A stretch of 62,000 nucleotides of DNA, from assembly GCA_002633005.1 (NCBI GenBank), contig NMRA01000049.1:1-62000 (forward strand), written 5' to 3'. The notes below the pieces were generated by a model, which did not search any database, had not been told where the DNA came from, and saw nothing but the letters and a program-made list of their open reading frames with translations. Source of the DNA: Phoronis australis (lineage: Eukaryota; Phoronida; Phoronidae). Below are positions 9,301-19,476 of the stretch, piece after piece. Numbering within the stretch: position 1 is the stretch's first letter; each line of letters opens with the position of its first letter. The position numbers and the translations under genes are program-made.

Positions 9301-11787
9301 CGTTGCATTGTTTTCCATTGTTATCTAAAATCTATTAGGTATTATCTATTACATTTTATTATTATTATTATTGTTATTATTATTACAATTTTAATTATTA
9401 TTTATTCATTTACTTATTTTCAAATTCATTTTTTCGTTGGTCAGCTGTCTAGCGGTTCGTGCTCTGTAAAATTACAATAATTGATTTTCAGAATCGGGGA
9501 CAAGAAAATTAGAATGTATCGGTGTTCCAATGCAATGCATTTCAATTATGTTTTATATTTGAAATATAAACAAAATGTTTATTACTACTTACAAACAATA
9601 ATAGTTTCAGTAATAATCAAAGCGTGCATGTTGGTGTGTGCGTGTGCGCCTGCTCGTGTGGGGGTGCGTGTGAGTGTATATAGGATGTGGAAGCCCACTC
9701 TTGATTTGCATATAAACTTTGTTATCATAAGATGCTAAATCTCATTTCCCAACTGTAATTATTGAGCGCTTGTTACCGGTTAGGAGATAAATAACCAGTA
9801 ACCACAGCTCCAGAAATTCTACGACTAGTCTTTAATAGATGCCAACGATAGTGCTGCCTACAGTTAAGAAAAAAAATACAAATAGTACAGGCTACTGTCG
9901 GCATTGCGGACAATGAAAACTGATTCCGTCATTAAAGGAATATTATTGGCGAGAAAGGTGGTTTCCTGAGATTACCCTCAAGGCGGGAACAAACCCACAG
10001 CCTCAGAGGCCGTAGACCAACACTGTGCTGGCGGAGGTAAACCCCACTCTAACTGGTCACCGGCTTTGATTTCAGCGATAGCCTGATAGAAAACGGTGAG
10101 AATTGGAGACTTGCATTAAAATTACAAAACCGCAATGGATCTTATTGGACTGTAGCTCTAGCCGAAATGAATACTGCCGAGAAATCTATTCTAGATCTAC
10201 CATTAACTCCAAAATGCGATTTTCGGAAATGAGGTTAACTGTGTCTCTATAAACGTAAGCCGTTTCAGTTTTCGGATAGCAAAGAATGGTTAAGTAAAAT
10301 GGAACAAGAGAAATTCAAGCATTGCCACTGCATCACACTTCCTCAGGGAAATGAAACGCTGACAAGACGTGTTTGCCTTACCCCACAATAGAGCGCTTGG
10401 TCTTAATTCCCAAGGATCCGGACATTTTTCCGAAAAGCCGTAAAACCGCATTTGCTTTACGACATGGTGACCTTTCAGCAACTTGTGCTAATTTCACACT
10501 TAACCAGCAGTGCCTTTTAGGAGGTTTTTAACAAAAAAAGAAGAAAAAAAAAACATTTGAAGGCTTTCTCAATTAGGCTATAGTTTCGATGTTCTGTCAT
10601 GGCAAAGAGTATTTTGAGACCGTTCTGATGAGTTTCAGTGACTTAATTCACTTTCTTGTTATCGTTTTTGGCAGCTCATACAATTGGCACTCCCCTACCC
10701 CAAGCTGTGTGGATTCTTTGGGAGATTAAGATGAGTCACATAAGTGTTCTATCTTAGGATTAAGCGCAAAACCCCCAGCAGGCCTGAAGAGAGGACATTA
10801 TTATCACCCAACAAAGGAGCGTGAGACTTTTGTCATTCAATTCCTTAATAAGTTTCTCTTTAAATAACATAAGCTGCAGTGCGTCGACTTTTTATTTTAA
10901 TGCGTACAGTTTTGTAACTAAACAAAATTAGTCAGCCGTAAAAGTCAAGCATCTGTGGTAACTGTCTAAGAGAAATGAGATATAGCGTCACTTGAAGTGC
11001 AGTTTTAAGAACTCCGTTTTCTAAAAGTCATGGTTTTATTTGGAAGACGTTTAGGAAAACCTCGGACGTTTTTATGCCATTTCCTTCTTTCTAAACAGAC
11101 ATTTTGCGTTAGTCCCCCACGACCCCCATGCGACTTGTATTCACTAACAATTACACAGTAGGATCGGTTCTAAGCTGACGTCTTCATACCAGACCAGCCA
11201 CCCGTTCAGTAATACGAGGACCTTGCTAAAGACAAACACTTCGCCCATATTGCCGTGTATTTTAAATGAGATCATGTGACATTGGCAAGCTTTTAGGTAC
11301 AGGTCCTAGCGTACATGTAGGTCCTAGCGTTAGTGAACGCACCACGTAAACAGGTTTTATCGAGGTTGAAGTGTGTTGTCTTGGATTATATTGTTGTGAA
11401 CAATTAGTAGCGACAATGATGACTACTTGACAGCAATTTATCTTTCAGACTCTGTTTGAAGACGTCATAGGAGAGCCGACAGGAGCGCATTCTGCCGACT
11501 GTGTCTGGAGACTATCCTACAAGTGTTTCACTGGTGGAAAGAGCATCTGCTATCTCATTTTGACCTACGTATGCGCAGCACCTCTCGCTCTATGTTGGGG
11601 ATGCGAGTTTGCCTGCATCACCTTCTCGCACATATGGCACATCACCCCGTGCTTCCGAGTGGTCGATCTGAACATCGGCTGCATCAAGAAATTTTATTCT
11701 CTCTGCATCAACTGTTGCTACGCACCGTGCGCTGAAACGTTCGCTTTGGTCTTCAGCAAGATCCATGTGACTGTAGTTCAGCAATGA
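6320..11787 (+). CDS. caveolin, long isoform (exons 6320-6448 + 11449-11787)
   Basis: Predicted 155-residue caveolin, a monotopic membrane-scaffold protein of caveolae that binds cholesterol and oligomerises. The first exon encodes 43 residues, acidic and polar, ending in the caveolin-type block NRDPNNLNDHVGQ. It stops at CAG|GTACCA (6448/6449), phase 0. It joins 11449-11787, which opens after a TTTATCTTTCAG acceptor with TLFEDVIGEP, the family signature (FEDVIAEP in vertebrates). The length is close to vertebrate caveolin-3 (about 151). The start at 6320 is chosen because it is the first ATG after the acceptor at 6312 and the encoded N-terminus is caveolin-like. The intron between the two exons is 5.0 kb and contains the alternative first exon at 9079. 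I am sure of the family. I cannot say which vertebrate caveolin it corresponds to, and invertebrate caveolins often do not map one to one. Confidence 0.9.
6449..9078 (+). other. caveolin intron, first part; no other gene
   Basis: Intronic sequence between the two alternative first exons. Its open frames show no family resemblance. TACATGTA occurs near 7366, 7482 and 8116. Nothing else could be supported. Confidence 0.5.
9079..11787 (+). CDS. caveolin, short isoform from alternative first exon (9079-9141 + 11449-11787)
   Basis: A second first exon in the same gene. ATG at 9079 has a good start context (AAACATGG) and encodes 21 residues ending ENRDPNEINSHVGQ, followed by the donor CAG|GTAGTT at 9141/9142, also phase 0. 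Joined to 11449-11787 it gives a 133-residue caveolin. The last 13 residues are clearly homologous to the end of the 6320 exon (NRDPN, then N, then HVGQ), so the two exons look like an ancient duplication. The isoforms would differ only in N-terminal length and charge, which recalls the alpha and beta forms of vertebrate caveolin-1. No acceptor stands out immediately before this ATG, so it may sit in its own promoter-proximal exon. The A/T-rich AAATAAATATTA near 8946 is a weak TATA candidate. Confidence 0.8.
9142..11448 (+). other. caveolin intron, second part; microsatellites and a MITE
   Basis: Contains a (TTA)n-type microsatellite near 9355-9415, a GT-rich run near 9627-9680, an A-rich run near 10535-10555, and the MITE at 11203-11341. 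No coding exon besides those listed. Confidence 0.5.
11203..11341. mobile_element. short MITE, copy 1
   Basis: About 139 bp beginning CGTTCAGTAATACGAGGACC and ending GGTCCTAGCGTTAGTGAACG; these ends are inverted complements. Inside is the tract ATTGCCGTGTATTTTAAATG, shared exactly with the copy at 14553-14693. It lies in the last caveolin intron, about 110 bp before the acceptor. The right end carries an extra GGTCCTAGCGTACAT duplication. It is too short to code and is presumably mobilised in trans. Confidence 0.65.
11449..11787 (+). CDS. shared caveolin exon: scaffolding domain, membrane hairpin, C-terminus
   Basis: Encodes 112 residues. In order: FEDVIGEP signature (residues 3-10); scaffolding-domain equivalent with Trp20, Tyr24 and Phe27; a hydrophobic hairpin of about 33 residues (about 33-65) with a central Pro at 45 and closing FSHIWHITPC; then the C-terminal amphipathic part up to VTVVQQ. 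Compared with human caveolin-1 as I remember it, the palmitoylated Cys133 and Cys143 positions are kept at ten-residue spacing. The Cys156 position is Tyr, with a CysCys pair just before it. The exon is unusually cysteine-rich: 13 Cys in 112 residues. No AATAAA is obvious in the next few hundred bases, so the 3' end is undetermined. Confidence 0.92.
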   Translation, partial: TLFEDVIGEPTGAHSADCVWRLSYKCFTGGKSICYLILTYVCAAPLALCWGCEFACITFSHIWHITPCFRVVDLNIGCIKKFYSLCINCCYAPCAETFALVFSKIHVTVVQQ

Positions 11788-14552
11788 GTATAGAGTCTGT
11801 GCGAGGAAATCCACCTTCAATGATCTCTTCGCAAACAACTTTGTCCTATTTAAAGATTGACTAGATGCGGATGTTTAATGACTGTTTAATCATTTCAAAG
11901 TGGGTTGGCTCACACGATGTACATACAGGGACTGGTTCAGCCGTGACGTAAACTAAATTTATTGAAAACAATATTTGTATTGCCAATGGTGCCTACATGT
12001 TCACAGCAACGTTATTAGACCTACGTGTATTCAATGGTTAAAGCAATCTTTGATATTTCTTGTCACATACATGTAGAATAAGCCACGTGCACAGGGAATA
12101 GGTGTAGCTTTAGTTTTCGTTTACGATTACACGGATCGTGTAAACGTACAACTTATACTATATGACATGTCCAAATATCGCATGTGTTCCCCAAATAGCC
12201 ATTCGTTGAACGGTTATCGTAAAAACATCAACAGCTGGCGACGAAGTCTTACAAACAACGGTTTACCACAAAATCAAATTTAATGTGACCCCGGTGGCGT
12301 CCCAACACAACTGTGCTTCCATAGGGGTATGGGTTAATGGCACAGGTGCCACTAAAACTGCTGTGAGTCCGGTGCCCCAAAACGCGTGGGACCCACGATA
12401 TGTCACTTCTGCTACGTTGTTAATCCAGCACTGGTGCATGATAATTTGCACACATGGGAGCCACGCTCCTGGTCAAAGTATGGCAGAGTAGGACAGAATT
12501 CTGTCAATAATTGTCCAGTTTACTTTCAATACTGCAGTAGTTGGACAAGAACGTCCTCCATAACTTATTCCTCCATTGAGTGTAACCACATCCACCAGAC
12601 AACAACTTCTTGTCTTCACGCTGAAAGCTTCCTGAAACTTAGAAAATATCAACTGTACCTGAGTTTGTTATTAACATTTCTAACGCAGTGAAGGTGGACA
12701 CGACTGATTACTAGGAGTGGTAACTTCTCTCAGATAATGCACCCTGGTGTGGTAAGAAAAAGTGCTAACTTGCTACTTGGCAATCTCTTTTGAGCAATTT
12801 GGGCTCAGATTGATTGTTTGATGTCAACACACAGTAAACACCAATGTTTTTTTATGGGTTTTAGAAGGATCCGCTGTTAGCTTGTAGTTTATGCCTTGAA
12901 CTGCTCCCTTCCTCTCGCTTAACAAGTTGCAGTGGGGTGTCCTTTGTGTCAAGCGTTTCTTATGTGAATAGGAATTCCTAATTTCATTTCCTTCATAACC
13001 ATGATGAGTTGTCTTAATTTTAGAGTAAAGTATTCCGAGTCGTTGGTGAGTGTTCATGGTGACAGCTGAGTTTTGTCAGTCCCGACCGATGTTTTTTCGT
13101 AGGTTGTTACCAGTTGGCTTTCTTCGGATGTAGTCACCATGCGCCATCGAGGATTTGATGAGTCTTCGGTCCAGCCAATATCAACGCAGTCAGCTTTGAT
13201 ACCGATTTGAGCGGGCTTTATATACACTCAATGACTAGAATTCCTCAGATAAGAACTGTGAATTTCGCCCATATAATTATCTGGAGACCTCAAGGTGTTA
13301 CTTTTTAGACAAATTAAACCTCGAAGATAAAATTCAAGGGCGGATCCAGCATTTTGAGGTTGGGGAGGGGCAGGCCTGAGTATTAGCCGGGATTTGACCG
13401 TCAGACCGTCGCACTCCCGAAATGCCAAATGGAAACCCGGAGAATTTTAGGGGGTCGTGGCCCCCTTGCCCGACCCCAAAATCCGGAACTGTATTTGGCG
13501 AATATGAACGGTATCAATTTTGTTTGTGATAGTATGAACTCTTCTCCTCTGACGCATCGCGCCATTGTAAAAACGGTCACATCCTTGTTTGAAGTGACAG
13601 TTATCATTATTTGCACCAATTTTTGCCGTTTGTGACACGTAGAAGTTGGTTTGAAACGTTTTGCAACTTCCATTTTGATTTTATAAGCTGAAAGGTTTCG
13701 TTAATTTTAGTGATAATTCAGTTATGGTCATACAATGTACATATGAGTAACACATCTTCCGAAATCGGTAAGAACGGACAAATCAGTCAGAATTGATTCT
13801 TTGCAAGAAAACGTTTTTTCGTTTGGCTATTTCGTATTCACAACGAGTCACAACTATTGCGCTTGTGCTAGTTAAGAATAACCTTTTGGAGAACGAAAAC
13901 AGTAAAAAACGCACGTAAACAAAATTAAGCCACGCAGGAATTTTTATCGGTAAGGACAACATTCATGGCGAGTGGCATGCTTGTAATATCAGTTGAACGA
14001 TTCTTAACCACAATGATATTACGGTGCTCTACTTGTAATGCAGTTATCACAACTGAAAAGAGTTTAGCATCAACAAGACACGTGAGGAAGAAAGTACAAC
14101 AGCTGTTAATCGGAAGAGATATCTGCTGTTGATTATGTAAGTCCCAGTAACTTTGCGCATGCGTACGATGACTTCGTGGTAGCTGTTTCCACCAAGGTAT
14201 TTCTTGTCCTCCAACGATACGTGACGATCTTGTCGTAGACAGCATATGCGTATACAAGTGATCAGGTGCAGATCTTTATCGTCTTCAAAGACCATTAATG
14301 CGACAGTAGTGGTTAAATATCGTCGCTGAGAGTTTCTTTGCATGAGTACTAAATATGAAGCGAAATACACCTTGGGTTCGAAACATTGGAAATGTGTGTC
14401 TTGGATTTAACAATACCAGACCCGTACTGGTCTCAGCTGTGCCCAACTGTACGTTAACGGGATAAAATTTAAAATCCTTAGTTCCCCCGGTGTTTTGTTG
14501 CCAACGAAAGTCCCTTCCGGTGCACAGCATGTGCATTTCTTGACCTGCCTCC
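11788..14552. other. caveolin 3' flank and intergenic sequence
   Basis: Follows the caveolin stop. The first few hundred bases should be 3' untranslated region. Open frames near 12285-12690 have no recognisable protein features. At about 13337-13490 a G/C-run block begins GGGCGGATCCAGC and ends CGACCCCAAAATCCGG. It resembles the short TIR element at 41580-41875 but its ends are incomplete. Confidence 0.4.
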
Positions 14553-14693
14553 CGTTCAGAAACGCTAGGACCTCGCTAAAAAGCAAGACTTCGCGAGATT
14601 ACGTGAGATATTGCCGTGTATTTTAAATGAGAACACGTGACTTTGACTAGGTTTTAGCTGGGTCCTTGCGTAGGTCCTAGCGTCTACTGAACG
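14553..14693. mobile_element. short MITE, copy 2
   Basis: About 141 bp, second copy of the element at 11203-11341. It begins CGTTCAGAAACGCTAGGACC and ends AGGTCCTAGCGTCTACTGAA, so the terminal inverted repeats are cleaner than in copy 1. The internal ATTGCCGTGTATTTTAAATG block is identical. Confidence 0.65.
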
Positions 14694-15718
14694 CACGCCT
14701 GGTCTTGTCAGATTATTGCACTGTCTTGGTGACGTCAGACGGTGGATCAACACTACAGTCTTAGCTTTGCTTCTTGAAAACGGGAAACCACCATCTTGAC
14801 ATTCAAGTCATTAGAAGTAGAGAAAGGTTGGGAGTATTGGGAGCCGAAAATGAGACGAGAGGGAGATCTTGTTTAAGTCGATAATATTGCCGCGCCATTA
14901 GGCACATGGGCCTATATCCGAAATAATGCCTCTTTTTGAATCCTTTTTTACGGAAGAGGTTCGCATATTGGATCATGCTCCTAAGTTTCGGATATAAGTC
15001 AAGCTACTAATGTTCCCCTGCATAGACCCATACGCTAATTGACATGTAGGCGTACCCGCTGTCCCTCTTAATAATAGTTTTACGCTGCCTCTGTATCTTG
15101 GCAGTTCCTTGGCCTAGGTTCAAGCAATTTTGTAAATAGTTCGGTGTTACCGTATTGTCCCACCTTTAGGCCCATGGACCAATATCCGAAGCAGTGTTTG
15201 GGGTCCTCTTTTACTCAAACGGTTTACATATTGGTGCGTGTGCCTAAGTTTAATTAGAACGCATAATGGCGCTCAATGCAGTTAGAAAAAATGGCAAAGA
15301 AAGCGGTACATCTGGGAGTGAGAGAGAATAGACGAAAACCGTGAGGATCTTGACCGCGGATTGTTGGGCGCAAAATTTGAAGAGATTTTTTTTTCTCACA
15401 CCCACAATCCAAGTACTTTCGTTCAGAGAATTGTGTACAGGTAGGCCTAGTAACAAGAAAATTTTATTCCATCGACGATGAAGATGACAAACTGAAAGTG
15501 AGAACATAGGACGAGCGTGTTCCCACACGAACGAGCAGACATGGGTGCATGATTTTGTCCAGGCAGTTCCGATAGGGTATAAACGAAGGGAGTGCTTGAG
15601 ACTCCTCCATTGCAGCAGTTGACCTTCTAGTGTGTGCGATACTGCACCCAACGTGCGTGTTGCGCGCATGTCTTGGACAACACGTGAACTACATGAGTTA
15701 GCTGTTCTGTTGAAATAG
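14694..15718. other. intergenic, with a 100-bp dispersed repeat pair
   Basis: Two related segments, about 14895-14998 and 15168-15252, share the order CATGGGCCTATATCCGAA (varied), CCTCTTTT, ACATATTGG (varied), then CCTAAGTTT. They look like two diverged copies of one short element. A 170-codon open frame on the - strand (15762-15250) shows no protein family and starts inside a foldback element, so I do not call it a gene. Confidence 0.4.
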
Positions 15719-15785
15719 CATGGACGGCGCACCAAGGGGGGCTGGGGGATGTAGCCCCCCACTTTTTAGGGCTGCATCGCCCATG
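15719..15785 (+). repeat. GGGCGG foldback element, diverged
   Basis: A 67-bp unit beginning CATGGACGGCGCACCA and ending GGGCTGCATCGCCCATG, with a GGGGGGCTGGGG / GCCCCCC nested core and ACTTTTTAGG. Same family and orientation as 1193-1266 and 2491-2558. Confidence 0.7.
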
Positions 15786-15844
15786 TAAACTATGGAAAGA
15801 CAAGCAAAAAAACCAGGACACATATTTTTTTATCTAGAATTAAA

Positions 15845-16025
15845 ATCTCTACAGGACCAAAAAGCTATACTCAAAACCAGAATTTATCACGCCAGGACCT
15901 ATATTCTATCGTGTAATGAGGCCCAACATTTTTGATACGCCAGGACTGAACATTTTCCACGACTGGACATAAAGTTTACCATGCAAGGACATCAAATTTC
16001 ATGGCAGGACAGAAATTCATGCCAG
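15845..16025 (+). repeat. degenerate CCAGGAC minisatellite
   Basis: Roughly 30-bp irregular units, each carrying (C)CAGGAC or a one-base variant followed by an A/T-rich spacer: ACAGGACC, GCCAGGACC, GCCAGGACT, GACTGGACA, GCAAGGACA, GGCAGGACA, GCCAGAAGACC. No coding value. The inverse motif dominates 16330-16560. Confidence 0.55.
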
Positions 16026-16329
16026 AAGACCACATGACTGTCTGTAAGCACGTGATAACGAAAATGCAGTGGACGCCATTCACTTCAGTGAACCATGAGA
16101 CAGTCGATTGGTTGCGTCTTGTGTGTCCAATAGTACATTGGGTTTGTAAAACGTGGAAAAGACAACACAAATTCAAACTTATTGACACAATAATGTGACT
16201 GCTGGCGAGACATTGTTGAACACTTAGCTCTTATGTAGTTAGTGGCGACATCATCTCTTTGAGGAGTCACGTGTTTCTGGATCATGGTCACCTGGTCTCC
16301 TTGCATGAATTTTTCCTGTTAATTTTTCG

Positions 16330-16560
16330 ATCTTGGCATTCGGTCCTGATGTCATAAATTATCGGTTCTGACGTCATCAATTTCAATGATAAATTATCGG
16401 CCCTGACTTAAAATATTTGTTCTTAAGTTGCTTTATTGTTTGGTCCTGCAGAGTGAAAATAAAATTTCGGGTCGTTTTTAATTCTTGAGTAAGAGAAAAA
16501 TCTGGATTTGAGCTCTTTTGTTGGTCCTGCAGAGTAAAAATAATGTTTTGACCTTTTTTA
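16330..16560 (-). repeat. degenerate GGTCCTG minisatellite (inverse of 15845-16025)
   Basis: Irregular units carry GGTCCTGA, GGTTCTGA, GGCCCTGA and twice TTGGTCCTGCAGAGT, which is the reverse complement of the CAGGACC motif at 15845-16025. The two arms therefore flank about 300 bp in inverted arrangement. Confidence 0.55.
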
Positions 16561-17094
16561 CTTTTTGAAAAGAAAATTTGTATGCTGGAACTTTTCCGTT
16601 TTGATTTTCTATGGTGAAATGACTTGTGAACAATACCAGCACTCACAAAATGTGAAGTGCGCACTCAAAAAGCCTGGCTTGTGGATTGCAAGGACGTCCC
16701 AATCACACTTCGCTGAAAGTGCATGGGCATTTGAGTCAGTGAACCGTATAACTAGGGGATGGGCGTCGTGTTTATGAGTCAGTGTCATTATTCAAAGTTA
16801 TTCACACATACAGAATTTAAAAACAGTAGATAAACAAGAGTCAAATAGACGTACCGTTCGAGGTGTACAACTGGAACTCATCCGCGCATGTATAAGGATA
16901 CACTTAGCAGCAGATACAGTGATGCGCCTCAAACTGATTATACCATCATTGTCACCATGCTATAAGTATCTTTTGAGCATAGAGGGACACCTTAGGAGGG
17001 CTTTAATAAATTAATTCCTTCCAACTTGAACAAACAGTATCTGCACAGAGGGTACTTAAAGCTGGAAGTCGTCGGTAACAACCAATTAAGTCCC
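16561..17094. other. non-coding, no gene recognised
   Basis: I see nothing supportable here. Confidence 0.35.
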
Positions 17095-17525
17095 GTTTAG
17101 ATATCAACTTTTCGCCCGTCGAAACTGACACGGAGCAAATTGATTGTTGTCAAGCGGCTGTTTACACACACAACTCACTAACAAGGTGACGGAATTTGTA
17201 GGCTGGAGAGTGGAACGCACATGTGCAGATTAACAAATGGCGGGATCGAGTTGCAGAGAGAGAGAAGACGTATGTAGGTCACTGCACAAGCGCAGTGGAT
17301 TTGATCCTTTCCACCTTGCCCCAGTTTCGCGTTTAGACATGCAATTGGCATGGAGCAAGATGGCAAATTGCTCTACCTCACAAACGGGTGGCAAGTTGTC
17401 ACCGCGGTGTCACTTTGCTCCAGGTCAGTCCTGTTTACACACATACTTTCGCTAGAACATCTCGTTCCGTGTCAGCTCATCGGTGTCATTTTTTGTAGTG
17501 TAAACGGCACTTTAGATGCCTTGAC
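17095..17525 (-). repeat. dispersed repeat, copy related to 39690-39950
   Basis: The reverse complement of about 17290-17515 shares an ordered set of blocks with 39690-39930: TACACTACAAAA or a variant, TGACACCGCGGTGACAACTT, GAGGTAGAGCAA, TAAACGCGAA, and GCGCTTG. The GTGACACCGCGGTGAC centre is itself palindromic. It is probably a non-autonomous element; I could not define its ends. Confidence 0.5.
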
Positions 17526-17865
17526 AGATTGAACTGGCGGAACCGGCAAATTTAACCAAGTACAGACACTTGACCAATTAAACATTGCTACATGTTTAGC
17601 CTGCGGCAGTCGCAGGCGGCTGGTTCCCTGCTTCAACTCTAGGTGGCGTAGCAGTTTTGGCAGGAAATAGTCGACGACTTGATTTTGTAACATTTTCGTT
17701 GCCGGGGCGTACCTTAAATACGTGCGAGTTCAAATCTCAATGCGCAAGACCACATATACAACACCGAGGCAACTGCCAAAGCTTTTACCTGAACATTGAG
17801 ACGCTGGTATGTGTCACCACTATTGAGAGGCAAGACCGTAATCAAATCGGATATAATAAAAAATA

Positions 17866-18098
17866 ATTGCAGGCGGTCTGATACACGTTGTACCAGACGT
17901 GCGCAGGCCTTGTAATTGGGCCCATTGCACTGATCACCTGGAAATATTCTTATTCTTTATTAATATATGGTTAAAACCAAGCTGAGGAGCTAGAAACCTG
18001 GCTCAATGGTTTAGCAGTGTGACCTAGTGGGACTCGAAGCCACGACCTCGAGTAATAGTGAAAGCGGGCACTTATCAACTAGGCCACACTGTCTGCTC
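17866..18098 (-). repeat. tRNA-derived SINE, full copy
   Basis: Read on the - strand: a tRNA-like head with A box (GTGTGGCCTAGTTG) and B box (GGCTTCGAGTCCC), a middle block GGTTTCTAGCTCCTCAGC, an AATAAAGAATAAG stretch, and a closing hairpin GTCTGGTACA / GTATCAGAC followed by CGCCTGCAAT. It lies about 540 bp downstream of the neuropeptide stop, in the same transcriptional orientation, and supplies AATAAA there. Confidence 0.75.
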
Positions 18099-18637
18099 AA
18101 TCAAATCGGAGTTAAACAGTCGCAGTTCTCGCAGAGGCTTTGGAAGAGTCACTACATAAAAGTGTAGGCTTTTGCTACAAATTAATGCACGGAAAAGACG
18201 CAAATTTTGCCACAAAGTTCCCCGAACTTCGCACGAGTACAAGGCCACGAATATACAGGTACTTCTTTGAAAAATGTTGGTCATACGCCTATTCTCACGA
18301 CGTTTGCGCTCACTGTCAAAGCCCGATCATGGGGAAAGACCTTGCAGTACTTTTCACCAACAACATTGACGGCGCTAACAAATACATCTATTCAGTATAG
18401 AAAAATGCTGAAAATACATTTACAATATCACTTGAAGTCAAACCATTGATAGGTTTCAAACGAGTGGATTATCTAGAGCTCGTTCTCGCTGCTTTTCTTT
18501 AGCTTGACTGTTATGAATGATCCTATTATCAATGTATTTTGAGCGTGTGATCCTAACCCAACAACTTGTTTGAAGCCTGCTCAACCCTCCTCCCCGTTTA
18601 CACGGCAGCCTAGTTTTGGTAAACCAACTCAGTACGT
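18099..18637 (-). other. 3' flank of the neuropeptide gene
   Basis: Probably 3' untranslated sequence of the gene ending at 18638. I see no AATAAA on the - strand before the SINE at 17866-18098. Short + strand frames here are not supported as genes. Confidence 0.4.
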
Positions 18638-19476
18638 TCAGTGGCTATTATCGACCTCCCTACTGGCTTCAACATCTGACCGCTTGCCAAGTCCAACTCG
18701 ATACATCCAGTTCCCATTCCGTTTCTCACCGTTACCTCTCTTGCCCAAACCTACGCGATACATCCAACTCGCAGCTCGTTTGGTGCTGTCCTGATCTCGC
18801 TTGCCCAAGCCCACGTGGTATATCCAATCTTTCGTCGCTCTTTCAATTCCGTTTTCGTCACGTTTTCCCAAGCCCACACGATACATCCAACCATTAGCAC
18901 GCTTATAATCGTCATTTCCACCCCTCTTCCCCAAACCAACCTTGTACATCCATGAAGTGATAGCGCGCTTGATTTCGTTTTCATTGGCTAGTTTTCCACG
19001 GCGAACTTGATGCGTCCAACTTAAGGCATCGCGTTTTTCTACACCATCCTCAACACTGTCCAATTTCCGCGACTGGTCATCTATCAATGGCGCAACACCG
19101 TCTTCTCTTTTCCCTAAACCAACTCGGTATATCCATCTGTCCAATCGTTTTTCATCCTCTTTTATATCGGTGCCTGGTTTACCTAAGCCATACTGCCAGC
19201 TATTGCCTCGGTTTACTCCTTCTCCAAAATTTTTATGTATAAAATTGCGAAATAAATTCAGTGCGGCTTCTCTATCAAAATTTCTTCTCATTAAATCAAA
19301 CCTATTCTCCAAACTGTTCAGCCACTTTTCTTTGCTACCTTCCAAACCAACTCGCTTTCCAAGACCAACGCGATACATCCAGCTCCCAGCTGCTCTTTTA
19401 TTGCTTTTCAATGTGTTGTCGCTTCCAAGAAGCTCTTTTATTGACTTGTTTGCACCTTCCTCGGTCAGATCGAAGC
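18638..19476 (-). CDS. neuropeptide precursor exon 2 (all peptide copies)
   Basis: 839 bp from the acceptor at 19477 to the stop at 18638-18640. It carries every peptide copy. The mature forms predicted are AAGSWMYRVGL, LDRWIYRVGL, AITSWMYKVGL, ANGWMYRVGL, ATKDWIYHVGL, AASWMYRVGL and NGNWMYRVGL, all amidated. The ATKDWIYHVGL copy is preceded by a single Arg (GIER) rather than KR, so its N-terminal processing may differ. Copies are densest in the last third, where spacers shrink to five to eight residues. The tail after the last KR is 13 residues, acidic and unamidated. Sequence upstream of 19476 that stays open (MGNNTQFCLSP) is intronic readthrough. Confidence 0.92.

Noticed and set aside
15250-15762. 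170-codon open frame on the - strand
   Set aside because: It starts inside a foldback element, has no recognisable domain, and at this window size one such frame by chance is not surprising.
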